A DNA stretch of 64,000 nt from Apium graveolens (Eukaryota > Streptophyta > Magnoliopsida > Apiales > Apiaceae): NCBI RefSeq assembly GCF_009905375.1, contig NC_133657.1, positions 62,001-126,000 on the forward strand, written 5' to 3'. Shown one piece after another: positions 23,601 to 34,382 of this stretch (its first letter is position 1; the number at the start of each line of letters is the position of its first letter). A model generated the notes under the pieces. That model was not told where the DNA came from. It made no database searches and worked only from the letters and a program-made list of their open reading frames with translations. The position numbers and the translations under genes are program-made.

Positions 23601-24783
23601 AAAAACAACAACCATTAGATCCACTAGTGCATATACCGCACTCTTCGGTAGCCACTCTCCCTCAATAGGATGTTGTGCCAACTGAAGTTTATCTCCCCAT
23701 TCCCGCCTCACATTTCCAAAATAAGCTGGCTCCAAAGCATCTTTGGCAAATGAAGTATGTCCGGTAAGAGCACTTAGTTGTTGTTCAACCTGAGCTTGTT
23801 TTGTATTAAGTGCTAATCTATCTCTGTAGGGTAGATTACGATCGGAGCAAGAGAGATCTCGATTGATTACATGAAGCTCTTTGTTTAGTGCCTGAATCTG
23901 TTTCGTATTTTGTAAATCCGCCTTCATGGCAGCATCTAATTTATCAACATGTTGAGTAGCATTCTTATAGTCACATATCCGGAGCAAATAGAAAATGTGG
24001 AGCAGCTCATTATAGAAGAGTAACCCATGGCAATGTAATCTTTTATCGAGGGGGATAGAGTCCCATACCACATTACATCGATTGACAGCTTGCTCAACTA
24101 AAGTAACGTCATCCCATAGCATGAGGTGGACGTGCAAAATGGAAGTAGCGAAAAACATCTGTAACTCGGGATAATGCAATTGAGTAGCAGAGATATAAGC
24201 GTGTTCCAAAGAGGAGAGGGAAGCTTGGTAATCTCCTTGAATAATGAGGGCATTTGCAAGCTGGGAGTTGAAGTTGCAAGACCATAATTTGGAAGAAAAG
24301 CTGAAATTAGGGGAAATCAGGGGAAATAGGGGAAATTTGAATTAATAATTGTTGTTATAATAATAATAAGTAAGTGAAATGAATGAATGAATGAATGAAT
24401 TGTGTTACTACTACTTACCCTTGAGGCTGGGAGGAAAGAGTCAAAGCCTTGTTGAGAATTTGCTTCTGAGAAGGAATAGCACCAACAAGATGGTAACACT
24501 GGCTCAATAAGCTGTAACAACGAAACTTCAAATCAAAGCAAGAGGGAATTGAATTCAAAAGCAATTGAGATCGCTCCAGATGAGACTTGGCGTGATTGAC
24601 GTTGTGTGAATGTTTAAGAAGAAGAGTAGCTATACGAAGTCTAGTCTTTACAATTACAATTGGGAGAAATGAAACGCTACTAGCCTGACAAATTGCTTCT
24701 AAGCATTTCACGGCTTTACTTATTTCTCCTTTCTTCTCTGCTATATCTGCTAATTCCCACAACCCTTCCGCTACTCCTTCCAT
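18537..24783 (-). CDS. SCC4: Sister chromatid cohesion protein SCC4 (MAU2 homologue)
   Basis: With SCC2 it forms the loader that puts cohesin on chromatin in the nucleus. Ten minus-strand exons: 24419-24783, 23534-24300, 22576-22614, 22210-22331, 21761-21907, 19765-19854, 19551-19675, 19127-19332, 18819-18943 and 18537-18722. They sum to 2172 bp, 723 residues plus TAG, near the usual plant length. The protein opens MEGVAEGLWELAD and is helical, TPR-like throughout. Recognisable conserved stretches are HNVNHAKSHLERSQLLL, YFGNVRREWGDKLQLA, WLPKSAVYALVDLMVVVF, IEMLRGQYSHSVGCYSEAA and HDTGQAREILRSSLTLAKK. It ends in a Ser/Arg and Lys-rich tail (SPSTRRSSRL, GKRKL). The start at 24783 matches known SCC4 N-termini. 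In-frame ATGs at 24786 and 24801 are alternatives. Every exon junction keeps phase. Confidence 0.95.
19855..21760. other. 1.9-kb SCC4 intron
   Basis: The intron joins the Ala-Ser-Lys end of exon 21761-21907 to the Leu-Thr-Glu start of exon 19765-19854, so no coding is missing. I saw no clear transposon ends. A compound (CA)n(TA)n microsatellite lies at about 20629-20665. Open frames here are short and unlike known proteins. Confidence 0.6.
20629..20665. repeat. Compound (CA)n(TA)n microsatellite in an SCC4 intron
   Basis: A run of alternating CA passes straight into alternating TA. Such compound runs are usually length-variable between individuals. Confidence 0.9.
22615..23533. other. 0.9-kb SCC4 intron without recognised content
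   Basis: The intron separates exon 23534-24300 from the very small 39-bp exon 22576-22614. I see no element ends or credible ORF. Confidence 0.6.
24377..24401. repeat. (GAAT)n tetranucleotide repeat in SCC4 intron 1
   Basis: About five to six GAAT units lie some 20 bases inside the intron, next to the donor of the first coding exon (24419). Confidence 0.85.
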
Positions 24784-24992
24784 CATCCTATCCCCCCTCA
24801 TCCCCCCCGACTATTTTTATGACTTCAAACCATGCTTATTATTTGCAATTTATTCTTACATGTCTAATTATATATTTAGTGCTGTAAAAAGCGCACGATT
24901 AATAAAGTGCTGAGGCTACTTTTAGCGCTTAAATATTAAAACGGACGCTTAAGCAGTTTTTAAAACGGATCATTAATCGGATAATATATATA

Positions 24993-26500
24993 TATTATGG
25001 ATAAAAAAACTAGTATATATTAATTGTTGTATTTATAGGGTTCAGGAGTTTAAAACATTTAATGACTGTTCTCGTAATTTGTAACTTAACTCTACTTTTA
25101 CAATATGCCTACGTATATCTGAGAATTAGAAAATCAAATCAAAAAACGTAATTCTGATGGATGGGATGAGTTCCTTTAAATAGATGTTGAGAGTACTTGA
25201 ATTGGACTAGGGTTAGGAGATTTGTTGAACAAATTCTCAGACTTTGAATAGACTTTGAAGTACTAGAATAAAGGAATCAGACTCCTAGTTGGTGTAAGTG
25301 TTCTTGAGGCTATCTTTTATAGGATTGTATCATTGATAAGACTCGTTTAATGAGCTAGTAATCCTCCCTATTTATTAATTATGAAATTAATAAATAATCA
25401 GGGTTTTGGGCCTCATTAATTGAACTTTGTTATTGGACCGTATCAGGTCTAATTAATTCAACATTAATTATATTTCTAGGCTAATTTTAAGCCCATATCA
25501 TTTGCCCCCAACTTTTGCGAAACCTTGCGAAGGTTTTGCAGAAGTTGAAATTTTTACCTTTCTTGGTTATCATTTTTACTGTAAAGTGTGGAGCGACCTG
25601 CACATTTACGACGATTTTTCCCTTTGGAATCCTAATTTTCTGGGATTTTCTGTGTACCTCCTGGTATTTTTCAATGATTTTTCCTTAATTTTTAGGAATA
25701 TTCTGATACTCACAGGTATTTTTCTTTAATTTTTCAAGAATATTTTTATCAAAAATAATTTTTAAAATTTATTTTTTAATTTTCCTGATTTTTGGGATTT
25801 TTTGCTTATTTTTCCTTATTTCTAGGGAATTTTTAGCATTTTCCCTGACTTTAGCTCATTTTCTGATTAATTAAATAATTCAGAAAATGGGTTTCTAAGG
25901 TGTCATGCATCCTAGGCGTGGGTCACCCCATTCTAGGAGACATGTTACCAACAACGCTGAGGAATGTTGTCTCCAAGGCGTTGTTGGTTTCCCCATACTT
26001 CCTAGACGTGGGTCACCCCCATCTAAGAGACACGTTATGTACCACGCCTAGGAATTGTGTTACTTGGGCGGGGTTAAGTGTCATTTCTCCATACTTCCTA
26101 GGCGTGAGTAACCCCCGCCTAGGAGACAAGTTTTGTACCACGCCTAGGAATTGTGTCTCCAATACGTGGTTAAGTGTAATTCCTCTCATACTTTCTAGGC
26201 GTGGGTAACCCCCGCCTAGGAGACGAGTTTTGTACCACGCCTAGGAATTGTGTCTCCTGGGCGTATTTCGGTTTCATCCTTGTCAAAATTCTAGGCGTGG
26301 GTTATCCCCACCTAGGAAGCACCTTATGAACCACGCCTAGGAATCAAGTCTCCTAGACGTGGTTTGGCTTTCAAGCCTCAATACATTCTAGGTGTGGGTC
26401 ACCCCCGCCTAGGAGACACCTTATGAACCACGCCTAGGAATCATGTCTCCTAGACGTGGTTTGGCTTTCAAGCCTCAATACATTTCAGATTTATGAAATA
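24993..26500 (-). mobile_element. 3' end of a Tat-like Ty3/Gypsy element, reverse orientation (LTR + PPT + minisatellite)
   Basis: Read on the minus strand, an LTR begins TGATATGGGCTTAAAA at 25500 and runs to about 24993, ending near TTTTTTATCCATAA. It shares ordered blocks with the LTR at 34383-34930: CCTGATTATT with ATTAATTAATAA, GATTCCTTTATT-like, CAACATCTATWTAA, CAGAATTACG and ACGTAGGCAT. Just before it is the polypurine tract AAAAGTTGGGGGCAAA (25501-25516), almost identical to that of the plus-strand element. Further upstream are GGGAAAAATC-type tracts and the palindromic minisatellite 25911-26480. Pol and a 5' LTR are missing, so it is a truncated copy. Confidence 0.7.
25911..26480. repeat. 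Palindromic minisatellite, about 96-bp unit, six copies
   Basis: Units start at about 25911, 26001, 26097, 26194, 26290 and 26387. Each carries CCTAGGCGTGGGT...ACCCC, then CGCCTAGGAGACA, then ACCACGCCTAGGAAT, so CCTAGGCGTGG and its complement CCACGCCTAGG alternate within every unit. Strong hairpins are possible. It lies in the 3' untranslated region of the truncated Tat-like element. Confidence 0.85.
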
Positions 26501-26975
26501 TCCTAAGATAGTAGACTTATGTTTTTTATTTTTTAGTAAAGAATGTTCTAGAATTCGAATTTTCAGAATTCAAAACGACTGGGCTTCCCGCCATTGGTGA
26601 CTTGACAGGCCCATTTCTCTTAGGCCCATTTGTCGGTTGAGTTATCTAGATGTCACTGTGGCTGTGGCTGAGCTTTGACCTTTCTCATTGTGACTTGGAT
26701 TGTACTTGGATTATATGTATTATGTAAGAGCAATGAAATATCATCAATGTAATGTTTAATATTCGAATTGTGCAAATATAAGCTTTTCTGTTATGAATTG
26801 TGTATTGTGTAAGAGCAATGAAGTATGAATGTGTAGTTTCTGTATTGTGAATTGATCACTATAAAATGGAGAAAATAAGAACATTAAACAATGTTATGGT
26901 TCAAACAAAAGATAGATTAACCAACATTAAACAAAACTCATGGTTCAAACACATAGATAAATTGGTTCAGGTGGT
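26501..26975. other. Spacer between the Tat fragment and the MULE pseudogene
   Basis: Short internal repeats are visible (GTGTAAGAGCAATGAA twice near 26724 and 26807; CAAACAAAAGATAGA twice near 26903 and 26977). No gene was found. The second half may be the 3' end of the Mutator-like element. Confidence 0.4.
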
Positions 26976-28191
26976 TCAAACAAAAGATAGACATTTATTC
27001 CCATACATGTACAATAACTTTAATTCTTCTTCATGTTTCCCTAAGATACTTTCTTTTGCCTTTTTGAGAGCTCTATAAATCATGGAATATGAAACATTGC
27101 ATTTCAAGTCATTCACCACTTTGGAGTGAAATGCTTCAGCTGTCCAGGTAGGATTCATTCTTATCTGGTCTTCATATGCTTCTGCAATTCATGTGGATGT
27201 CACATGCTTCTGCTCCCAAACAGGATTACATGTGTGCGGTGTGAACAATGTCTTACTTGTTGATCTTTGCATCTTGATACCATAACATTTCCAATTACAG
27301 ACTTCAGTGCATATCCACTTTATCTTATCAGCCAAATTCTTCTTCAAATATACTCCTCTTTGATGCACAATAGCATGCTTTCTAACAGCAGCTCTAAAAA
27401 CAACACCACAACTAAACACCATTCCAAGTTTGAACTAAGGATCTTCCATATCAGTTACTTCATTAAACTCCGGATATACAATGTCTTGTTCATCACAAGA
27501 ACTAATTGTCATCCTCTCTTCATCACTATCAAATGGACTTTCAGAGCTTTCACTGTCATAATCTTCTTCTTTGTCATTTTATTCTAAATCAGCTTGTTCA
27601 TCATTTAATCCACCTACTTTCTCATGAACACCATCTTTATCCTCATGAACACCATCATCAGTTAACTCCTCAACTTTCTCATGATCTTCCTTTATCACAT
27701 CAGTGTCACTTGGTTGACTTGGTTGAGGTGGAGGTGGCATGTCAGCATCATCATCTACTACAAGTGGTGTATCGTCAGTGTTTTTAAACAGCCCCTGTTA
27801 CACTAAACACATATAATATCACATTACACATAAATTCACATAACAAGATACAAAATAATAGTGCATAAATAAAAAAACTTACTCTGAGTATTGAGTATCT
27901 TCCCCTTTTTCTAGTTTTAAAAGGTGGGTTTGGAGAAGGTACTCTCATTCTCCTCCTTGGTGCAGGTGCTTCAGTTTCAATAGAATCTATATTTGAGGTA
28001 TTAGCCTCAAATGGTATGTCAGCAGCAACATGTTTTTCTTCTTCCCCTTCAGTTTGATTTTTCACTTCGCTTTTGTTACACTCCTCTATCATTTCAGATA
28101 CTCTTTGTTCCCTTTCATCCAACACAAAATGAGTAAAGGAGAAATAATAGTCCTTAAAACCATCACTGATAGGGATAAATAAATCCTGATA

Positions 28192-30584
28192 AAATAAAGG
28201 CGATCCTGGACATGGAACCACCAAAAACTGTTAAGGATGTTCAGAAGCTTACAGGAAGGGTTGCTGCGCTAGGACGATTCATCTCCAAGTCGGGGGACAA
28301 ATGTTTGTCATTCTTCAAGTCGCTAAAGAGCATCAAAGATTTTGTATGGAGTGAGGAAAACCAGAAGGCATTTGAAGAGTTAAAGAAGTATATGGCCCAG
28401 GCCCCGTTGTTGGCCAAGCCAGTTCTGAGTGAAATTTTATTCTTGTACTTAGCTGTTTCAGAGAGCGCCTTGAGCGCGGTGTTGGTTAAGGAGGAACTGA
28501 AAGTCCAGAAACCCGTATACTATGTTAGCAAAATTTTGCATGGTGCTGAGTTGAATTATTCAACTATTGAGAAATTCGCTTTAGCTTTGGTAATGGCTTC
28601 AAGAAAGCTGCGTCCTTATTTTCAAGCTCATCAAATTGAAGTGCTAACAAATCAGCCACTGAGAAATATCATTCACAGTCCCAAGGCAAGTGGGAGACTG
28701 ATTAAGTGGGCAATAGAGTTGGGAGAGTTCGATCTCAAGTATAAGCCACGTACGGCCATAAAAGCCCAGGCACTAGCTGACTTCGTGGTGGAATGTACCA
28801 TACCCAACCAAGAAGTCGGGGGGCAGGAAGATACCATACCTCAAGACAAGGGAGTCGACAATGGGGACAAGGAGAAAGAATATTGGGTTCTCTATTTTGA
28901 TGGAGCATCAAAAACAAATTCCAGTGGAGCAGGGTTGGTTTTGCAAAGCCCTGATGGATTCTTAATTGAGTATGCTATGAAGCTAGACTTCCCAACCACA
29001 AACAATGAGGCAGAGTATGAAGCCCTGATTGCTGGCCTTGGTCTAGCTGGGACACTTAGAGTCAAAAACTTAAAGGTCCGTGGAGACTCGAAGCTGATCA
29101 TATCCCAGGTAAAGGGAGAATTTGAGGCAAGGGATGATACGATGGCTAAGTATGTTCGCCTAGTAAGGGCTGTGATGACCCAATTTAATGAATGTCATGT
29201 TGAACACATTCCAAGGGAAGAAAATGCTAAAGCAGATGCGCTATCAAAGTTTGCTTCATCTGAGATTGAAGAAAGTTCAGGAAGTGTGTACTTCCGTGTT
29301 TTGAAGACACGAAGCATAGATGTTAAGCTTGTGGCTCCCATAGGCTTGGGGACGTCATGGATTGATCCCATCAAGGCTCACATTCAGACCGGTTGGTTGC
29401 CAAGCGATGCAACTGAGGCACGGAAGTTAACTGTTCGAGCACTAAGGTACTCTTTGATAGATGGGATTCTGTATAAAAGATCTTTCGTGGTTCCTTACTC
29501 GAGGTGTCTCAGGCCCGATGAGGCACGCTTAGCTCTTGAGGAAGTGCATGAAGGTATTTGTGGGCAACACTTGGGGGGCAGGGCCTTGGCTCATAAGATA
29601 ACCCGTTTAGGCTTCTATTGGCCAGAAATGATGGCTGATGCCAAAGAATATGTAAAGAAATGTGATCGCTGTCAGAAGCATGCACCAGTCGCCAGACAAC
29701 CCCCCGAGATGCTGACTTCTATCAACTCACCTATTCCCTTTGCTATGTGGGGGATGGATATTCTAGGGCCTTTTCCTATGGCCACGGCACAAAGGAAGTT
29801 TCTGATTGTAGCCATTGATTATTTCACCAAGTGGATCGAAGCCAAACCTTTGGCCAAAATCACAACTAAGCAGGTTGCACAATTCCTGTGGGAAAACATT
29901 ATGTGCCGATATGGAATTCCCCGTATCCTCGTCACTGACAATGGAACACAATTCAACAACGAGGAATTCAAGAAGTATTGCGAAGAAAATGAGATTGAGT
30001 TACGGTTCACCTCTGTGGCTCACCCGCAAGCCAATGGGCAAGCGGAGGTAGCAAATCGGATAATCCCGGATGGACTAAAGAAGAGGATCGAAAAGTCAAG
30101 AAATAATTGGGTGGATGAGATACTTCCCATATTATGGGCCTATAGGACTACCTGTAGAGTCACGACAGGTGCAACTCCTTTCATGTTGGCATATGGGGCA
30201 GAAGCAGTAGTTCCCGTGGAAATATCACACTCCTCTCCAAGGATTCAGGCTTTTGATGAGAAAGAAAATGAGGAAGGGCAGAGGTTAGCCCTGGATTTAA
30301 TCGATGAAGTGCGAGATAAAGCACATGCAAAGATAGTAGAATATCAGAAAAAAGCTTCATTCTACTACAACTTAAGGGTTAAAGAGAGGTTTTTCAAACA
30401 AGGTGATCTAGTTTTGAGAAAAATAGAGGCTTCTGGTGTCGGACAGAAAGGAAAGCTCGCCCCAAATTGGGAAGGGCCGTACAGAGTCAAGAGCGTTCAG
30501 GGTAGAGGTACCTACAAGCTGGAAACTATGGATGGTTTTGAAGTCCCGAGGACCTGGCACGCACAAAACCTGAAGGTTTTCTAA
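28192..30584 (+). pseudogene. Tat-type pol fragment: RT end, RNase H, archaeal-type RNase H, integrase
   Basis: The open frame enters from the deletion junction; its first ATG is at 28212 (MEPPKTVKDVQKLTGR, 790 codons to the stop). Order: RT connection region; classical RNase H about residues 45-195 (FLYLAVSESALSAVL, YSTIEKFALALV); a second RNase H about 225-350 (YFDGASKTNSSGAGL, NNEAEYEALIAGL, ADALSKFAS); an HHCC zinc finger about 440-490 (HLGGRALAHK, CDRCQKH); integrase core with Asp in MDILGPFP, Asp in VTDNGTQF and Glu in HPQANGQAEVANR; a C-terminal KQGDLVLRK segment about 735. No internal stop is seen, but without RT palm and protease it cannot be autonomous. Confidence 0.88.
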
Positions 30585-30925
30585 GTGTAAGATCGGCTAA
30601 GTACGATTCTCACTTGTCATTGTGACAAGTAGGTTTAAAAGCACCTGGAAGCTTTGCTTGCGTAGGATTTTATATTCCAGTAGAATTTACAATGTCTAAT
30701 TATTATTGATTAGGGTCGAACCCATGCTGTGTAAGGTTTTGAAAAACCAGACTTCATATTAAAGAGCTTGAAATTATTTCAATCCAAGGATGTTTAAGGT
30801 TCAAATGCATATTAAGATTGTAAAGTTAAAACAGAAAGATGCAAGAAAAGCAACATATAAAATATAACCCCGAAGGGTAACAAGTTCTGATATAAATAAA
30901 GTTCAAAAAGAAGATATACAAAAAG

Positions 30926-32861
30926 TTAGGCCTTGGAAGGCTGAGATTCCTCAGAACCACTATCCGAAGTCTCCTCGGAAGTTTCAGTCGTTCCTTCGGA
31001 CGTCTCGGTCGTCCCCTCCGAAGTCCCTGTAGAAGTTCCCTCTGCAGGAGATGCTGGCTGTTGAGGCGCTGCTTTTGGAGGTTCTTCCACCCTGGCCTTC
31101 TTAGCGACAGGCTCGAATTCCTCCTCGGAAGAATCTTCCTCCTCTCCATCCTTGATCATGTCAGCAAGCTTCTCAGTAACACCTCCAAGCTCTGGAACCC
31201 GCACTGGGCAAGGAAAGGGCGACTGCTCAAGGACCTCGGGAAACTCATCCTGGATGGCCTCCACAACAGCGTCCCAGCCCTCCTTATAGCTAACAGGGTG
31301 AAGAAGGGCGTCATGCTCCACCATCAAGTCTTTGAATTCTTGAGTGTCCATCCAGCCATCAAAGGCTTTTTCCTTCTGCGCCTTCAAAATGACATTTTCA
31401 GCCCGGACCGTCTCCAGGTCAGAAGTGGAAGAGGCCAATTGAGCTTCAAGGGCCTCAATTTTTTGGTTGGCCTCCTCCAACTTCTTGTTGGCATCTTCCA
31501 GGCCAACCTTCCAAGCCTTAGCTTGGTGAATTGCCCCTTGAAAATGGGCGTTAGCCTGCAAGAGAAAATAGCAAAAGTTTAGAAAAGAAGCATGAAAAGA
31601 GAAGTGTAAAAGGCATAAGTAAAGTACGTACCGTCGCCAGAGCTTGGGCTCCAAACAGCTCATTCCCCTCTAAGTCCTGTTGAAGGACAAAATCTTGATA
31701 ATCCACCGGGGATGGAATGCTTAGACCATTCCTTGGATAGCGCCGTGCTGCCCACAATTGAGTCCTTGCTACGGATCCCCCAAGCAGGTTGAAAATAGGC
31801 ACCTGGCCTCTGCTTGGTGCGCAGAACTTGGCTGGGGCCTTCCTCATCTGGCTCCGTTGCCTGAAGAAGGAACTCGGGGAAGCGGTCACCCAGTCGAGGG
31901 TCCTTAAAGATCTTCCCGGCCCTCTTCATCCTGGTTGTCTCCAGGTCCTTCGGCTTGGTAGCCTCCTCAATCTTCTCAGCCACTGCAACAAACAAAGTCA
32001 GTTGAAAACCAATGAAATAAAAGTGCAGGAAATAAAGGAAGGGAACTTACTTTTCTTATGAACGGGCGAAAGGCCGCGTTCTACCAGGACGGTCTCCCGG
32101 ATAAGGTCCCAAGAATGGGAAGTACCGTTGTCTTGCGTAAGGAGGTTGAAACCTCTAGCCTCCTCCTCAGACAAAGTTATGTCATTTGGGCTCCCATCCA
32201 CGGCCAACCCAAAGGATGATCGAAACAGGGAGCCCCAATCTCCACCTTCCCAAATAACAAACAAAAAATCTTTCTTCCACCCCAAGTTGTTGTCAGGGAT
32301 GGACTTCCCATTCACGATATGGGGGATAGTGGGGCGCTGGTTGATAGAAACCCAACCCAGACTTTTATCAGGGCTGTTTTTGAACTGAAAAATCTTCCTG
32401 AAGACAGCAACAGATGTGGGGACGTTATGCTTGGCGCATTGCGACAGATAACACAGAATTAACCTCCAGGAATTAGGGGGAAGTTGGCAAGGGCTGATGC
32501 CCACATCAGCCAGTAGCAAAGGAATGAATGGATGAAAAGGGAGTCTAATACCTGCCCTTAGAGTATCCCTATAGACGCACAACGCGTCCTTCTTCCACTG
32601 ACAGGCCCTGTCGGCCGGACCTGCAAGAACCAGCTTAAAAGGTTCCTTGATTCTGAAGCAGCTGCTCAACTTTTCCAGCTCCTTGGGATCCCGTAAGGCG
32701 CTGATATGATCGTGCGCGTCCAGATGCGCATCAGACGGGTACTCGTCCCCTTGAGTGTTGATCATGTCGATTAAGGAAATATACCTCGATCGAATAGGAA
32801 AATCGTTGGACTTTCTAGCCACGTTCATCTTGGCCAAACGAGTCATTCTTTTGTCAGCCAT
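30926..32861 (-). pseudogene. Antisense intron-containing ORF of the Tat element ('putative gypsy type transposon' family), frameshifted
   Basis: Encoded opposite to pol between pol and the 3' LTR. Exon 1 is 32051-32861 (MADKRMTRLAKMNVAR...), exon 2 is 31632-31982, exon 3 is 30926-31555; all have GT-AG borders. A 5' untranslated intron (32862-32949) is likely, because an acceptor abuts the ATG. Exon 1 has the conserved core (GIRLPFHPFIPLLLADVGI, CQLPPNSWRLI, WKKDFLFVIWEG) known from plant Tat elements. Exon 3 is a coiled coil (LEEANQKIEALEAQL) with an acidic and Thr/Ser-rich tail (TSEGTTETSE repeats). Exon lengths sum to 1792, one base over a multiple of three. Exon 2 changes frame at about 31790-31830, so this copy has a one-base shift. 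The molecular role of the family is unknown. Confidence 0.75.
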
Positions 32862-33214
32862 CTGAAAAAAGTATGAGGCACGTAAATAGGCTATCTTAAA
32901 ATGGCACACAATGGAAAATTGACACGAAAAACAAAGGGAGGAATCTTACCTGAAGAAGCACTCCTGAAAAAGGCTTTGAGCTCCGACTTGCTGTTATTGC
33001 TCTGAGAATCTTAGCAGGAGGATAAAGAAGAAAACTAAGAAATGAGAAAGTGAGGAGTAATAGCCTTTCCTCATTCCTTTATATAGGAGGAAAAAGAAGT
33101 TGAAGGGACGAAAAGCCCATTAAGAACAAAGGCCCATAAGAAAAGGCCCAGAAAAAAGAATATTCCAGAATATTCCTAGGAATTCTAGGGCATTCTAAAC
33201 AGGGTGTGTTAAGC

Positions 33215-33380
33215 CCAACAATATTTGATAAAGCCCAATAAGAAGGCCCAGTAATATTTAATAAAGCCCAATAAAGAGGCCCATCAATATTTGATAAAGC
33301 CCAATAAAGAGGCCCATCATTATTTGATAAAGTCCAATAAGAAGGCCCAGTAATATTTGAAAAGCCCAATAGAGAAAGCC
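33215..33380. repeat. Short tandem repeat, about 45-bp unit, within the Tat element
   Basis: Units of the form GATAAAGCCCAATAA-GA-GGCCCA-TAATATTT occur about four times in a row upstream of the promoter side of the antisense ORF. Confidence 0.75.
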
Positions 33381-33469
33381 AGACCCAAATCCAATTAGGA
33401 TTTGGAAAATTCAATTTTAGCCCTAAAAGATGTGAGGCCCAATGAAGAGGTCTAGAAAAAGACCAGAAT

Positions 33470-34080
33470 CCAGGTCGAGGTCCAGGTCGTGAATTCTGCT
33501 CGAAAACTTTCGAGCAGACACCCGAAAATAACGGACAAAAAAGACCAGGATTCAGGTCGAAATCCAGGTCGTGATCCCTGCCCGAAATTTTTCGACTAGG
33601 CTCACGAAAACAGCGGAAAAAATAGGATTAAATTGAAGTCGAAACTTCGACCAGGAATGAGGTCGAATGAGCCAAGCATCTTTCAGGAATGAGGATTAAA
33701 AACCCAGGTCGAATTTCGACTAGGATCCTGGTCGAAATCCAGGTCGTGGATCCTAGTCGAAATCCTTCGACCAGGAATCAAGAAAATCAAAGAATTTTCG
33801 ACCAGGATTCAGGTCGAAATTTCGACTAGGATCCTGGTCGAAATCCTAGTCGAAGGGCTCAAAATCAGAAGCTAAAAGTAGGGAATTGACGACCTAGATC
33901 CAGGTCGAAATTTCGACTAGGATCCACGACTAGGATCCTGGTCGAAATCCAGGTCGTGGATCCTAGTCGAAATCCTTCGACCAGGATGACAAGGCTGACC
34001 CCTATTTTCGACTAGGATCCAGGTCGAAATTTCGACTAGGATCCTGGTCGAAAAAAGGGCTGGAAATTTGAAAAATCCAG
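33470..34080. repeat. Palindromic minisatellite of the Tat element (GGTCGAAATTTCGACC type)
   Basis: Variants of AGGTCGAAATTTCGACTAG, GATCCTGGTCGAAATCC and GGATCCTAGTCGAAATCC follow one another. The core words are self-complementary (TTCGAC with GTCGAA, GGATCC itself). Copies are dispersed from 33470 but densest at 33700-34060. Then come runs like GGGAAAATTCCAGAAAATAAGG up to 34265, followed by the conserved TGTAGGTCGCTCCACACTTTA. Confidence 0.85.
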
Positions 34081-34364
34081 AAAATAGGGAAAATTCCAGA
34101 AAATAAGGAAAAATCCCAGAAAAATTAGGGAAAATTCCAGAAAATAAGGAAAAATCCCAGAAAATTCCAAAAAATTAGGGAAAAATCCAGAAATTAAGGA
34201 TAAATCCCAGAAAATTAAGGATAAATCCCAGAAAATTAGGGAAAAATCCAGAAATAAAGGAAAAATCGTTGTAAATGTGTAGGTCGCTCCACACTTTACA
34301 CAAAAACGAAACTCTGTAAGGGAATGAATAGACTTAACTTTTGCGAAACCTAATTAATGTTTCC

Positions 34365-34382
34365 CAAAAGTTGGGGGGCAAA
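34365..34382 (+). other. Polypurine tract of the Tat element
   Basis: AAAAGTTGGGGGGCAAA lies directly before the 3' LTR start TGATAGGG, where plus-strand priming occurs. It contains one T pair, as does the matching tract of the reverse-oriented copy at 25501. Confidence 0.75.

Noticed and set aside
31061..31582. 173-codon plus-strand ORF
   Set aside because: It mirrors exon 3 of the antisense Tat ORF, whose coiled-coil protein and splice sites are the better explanation.
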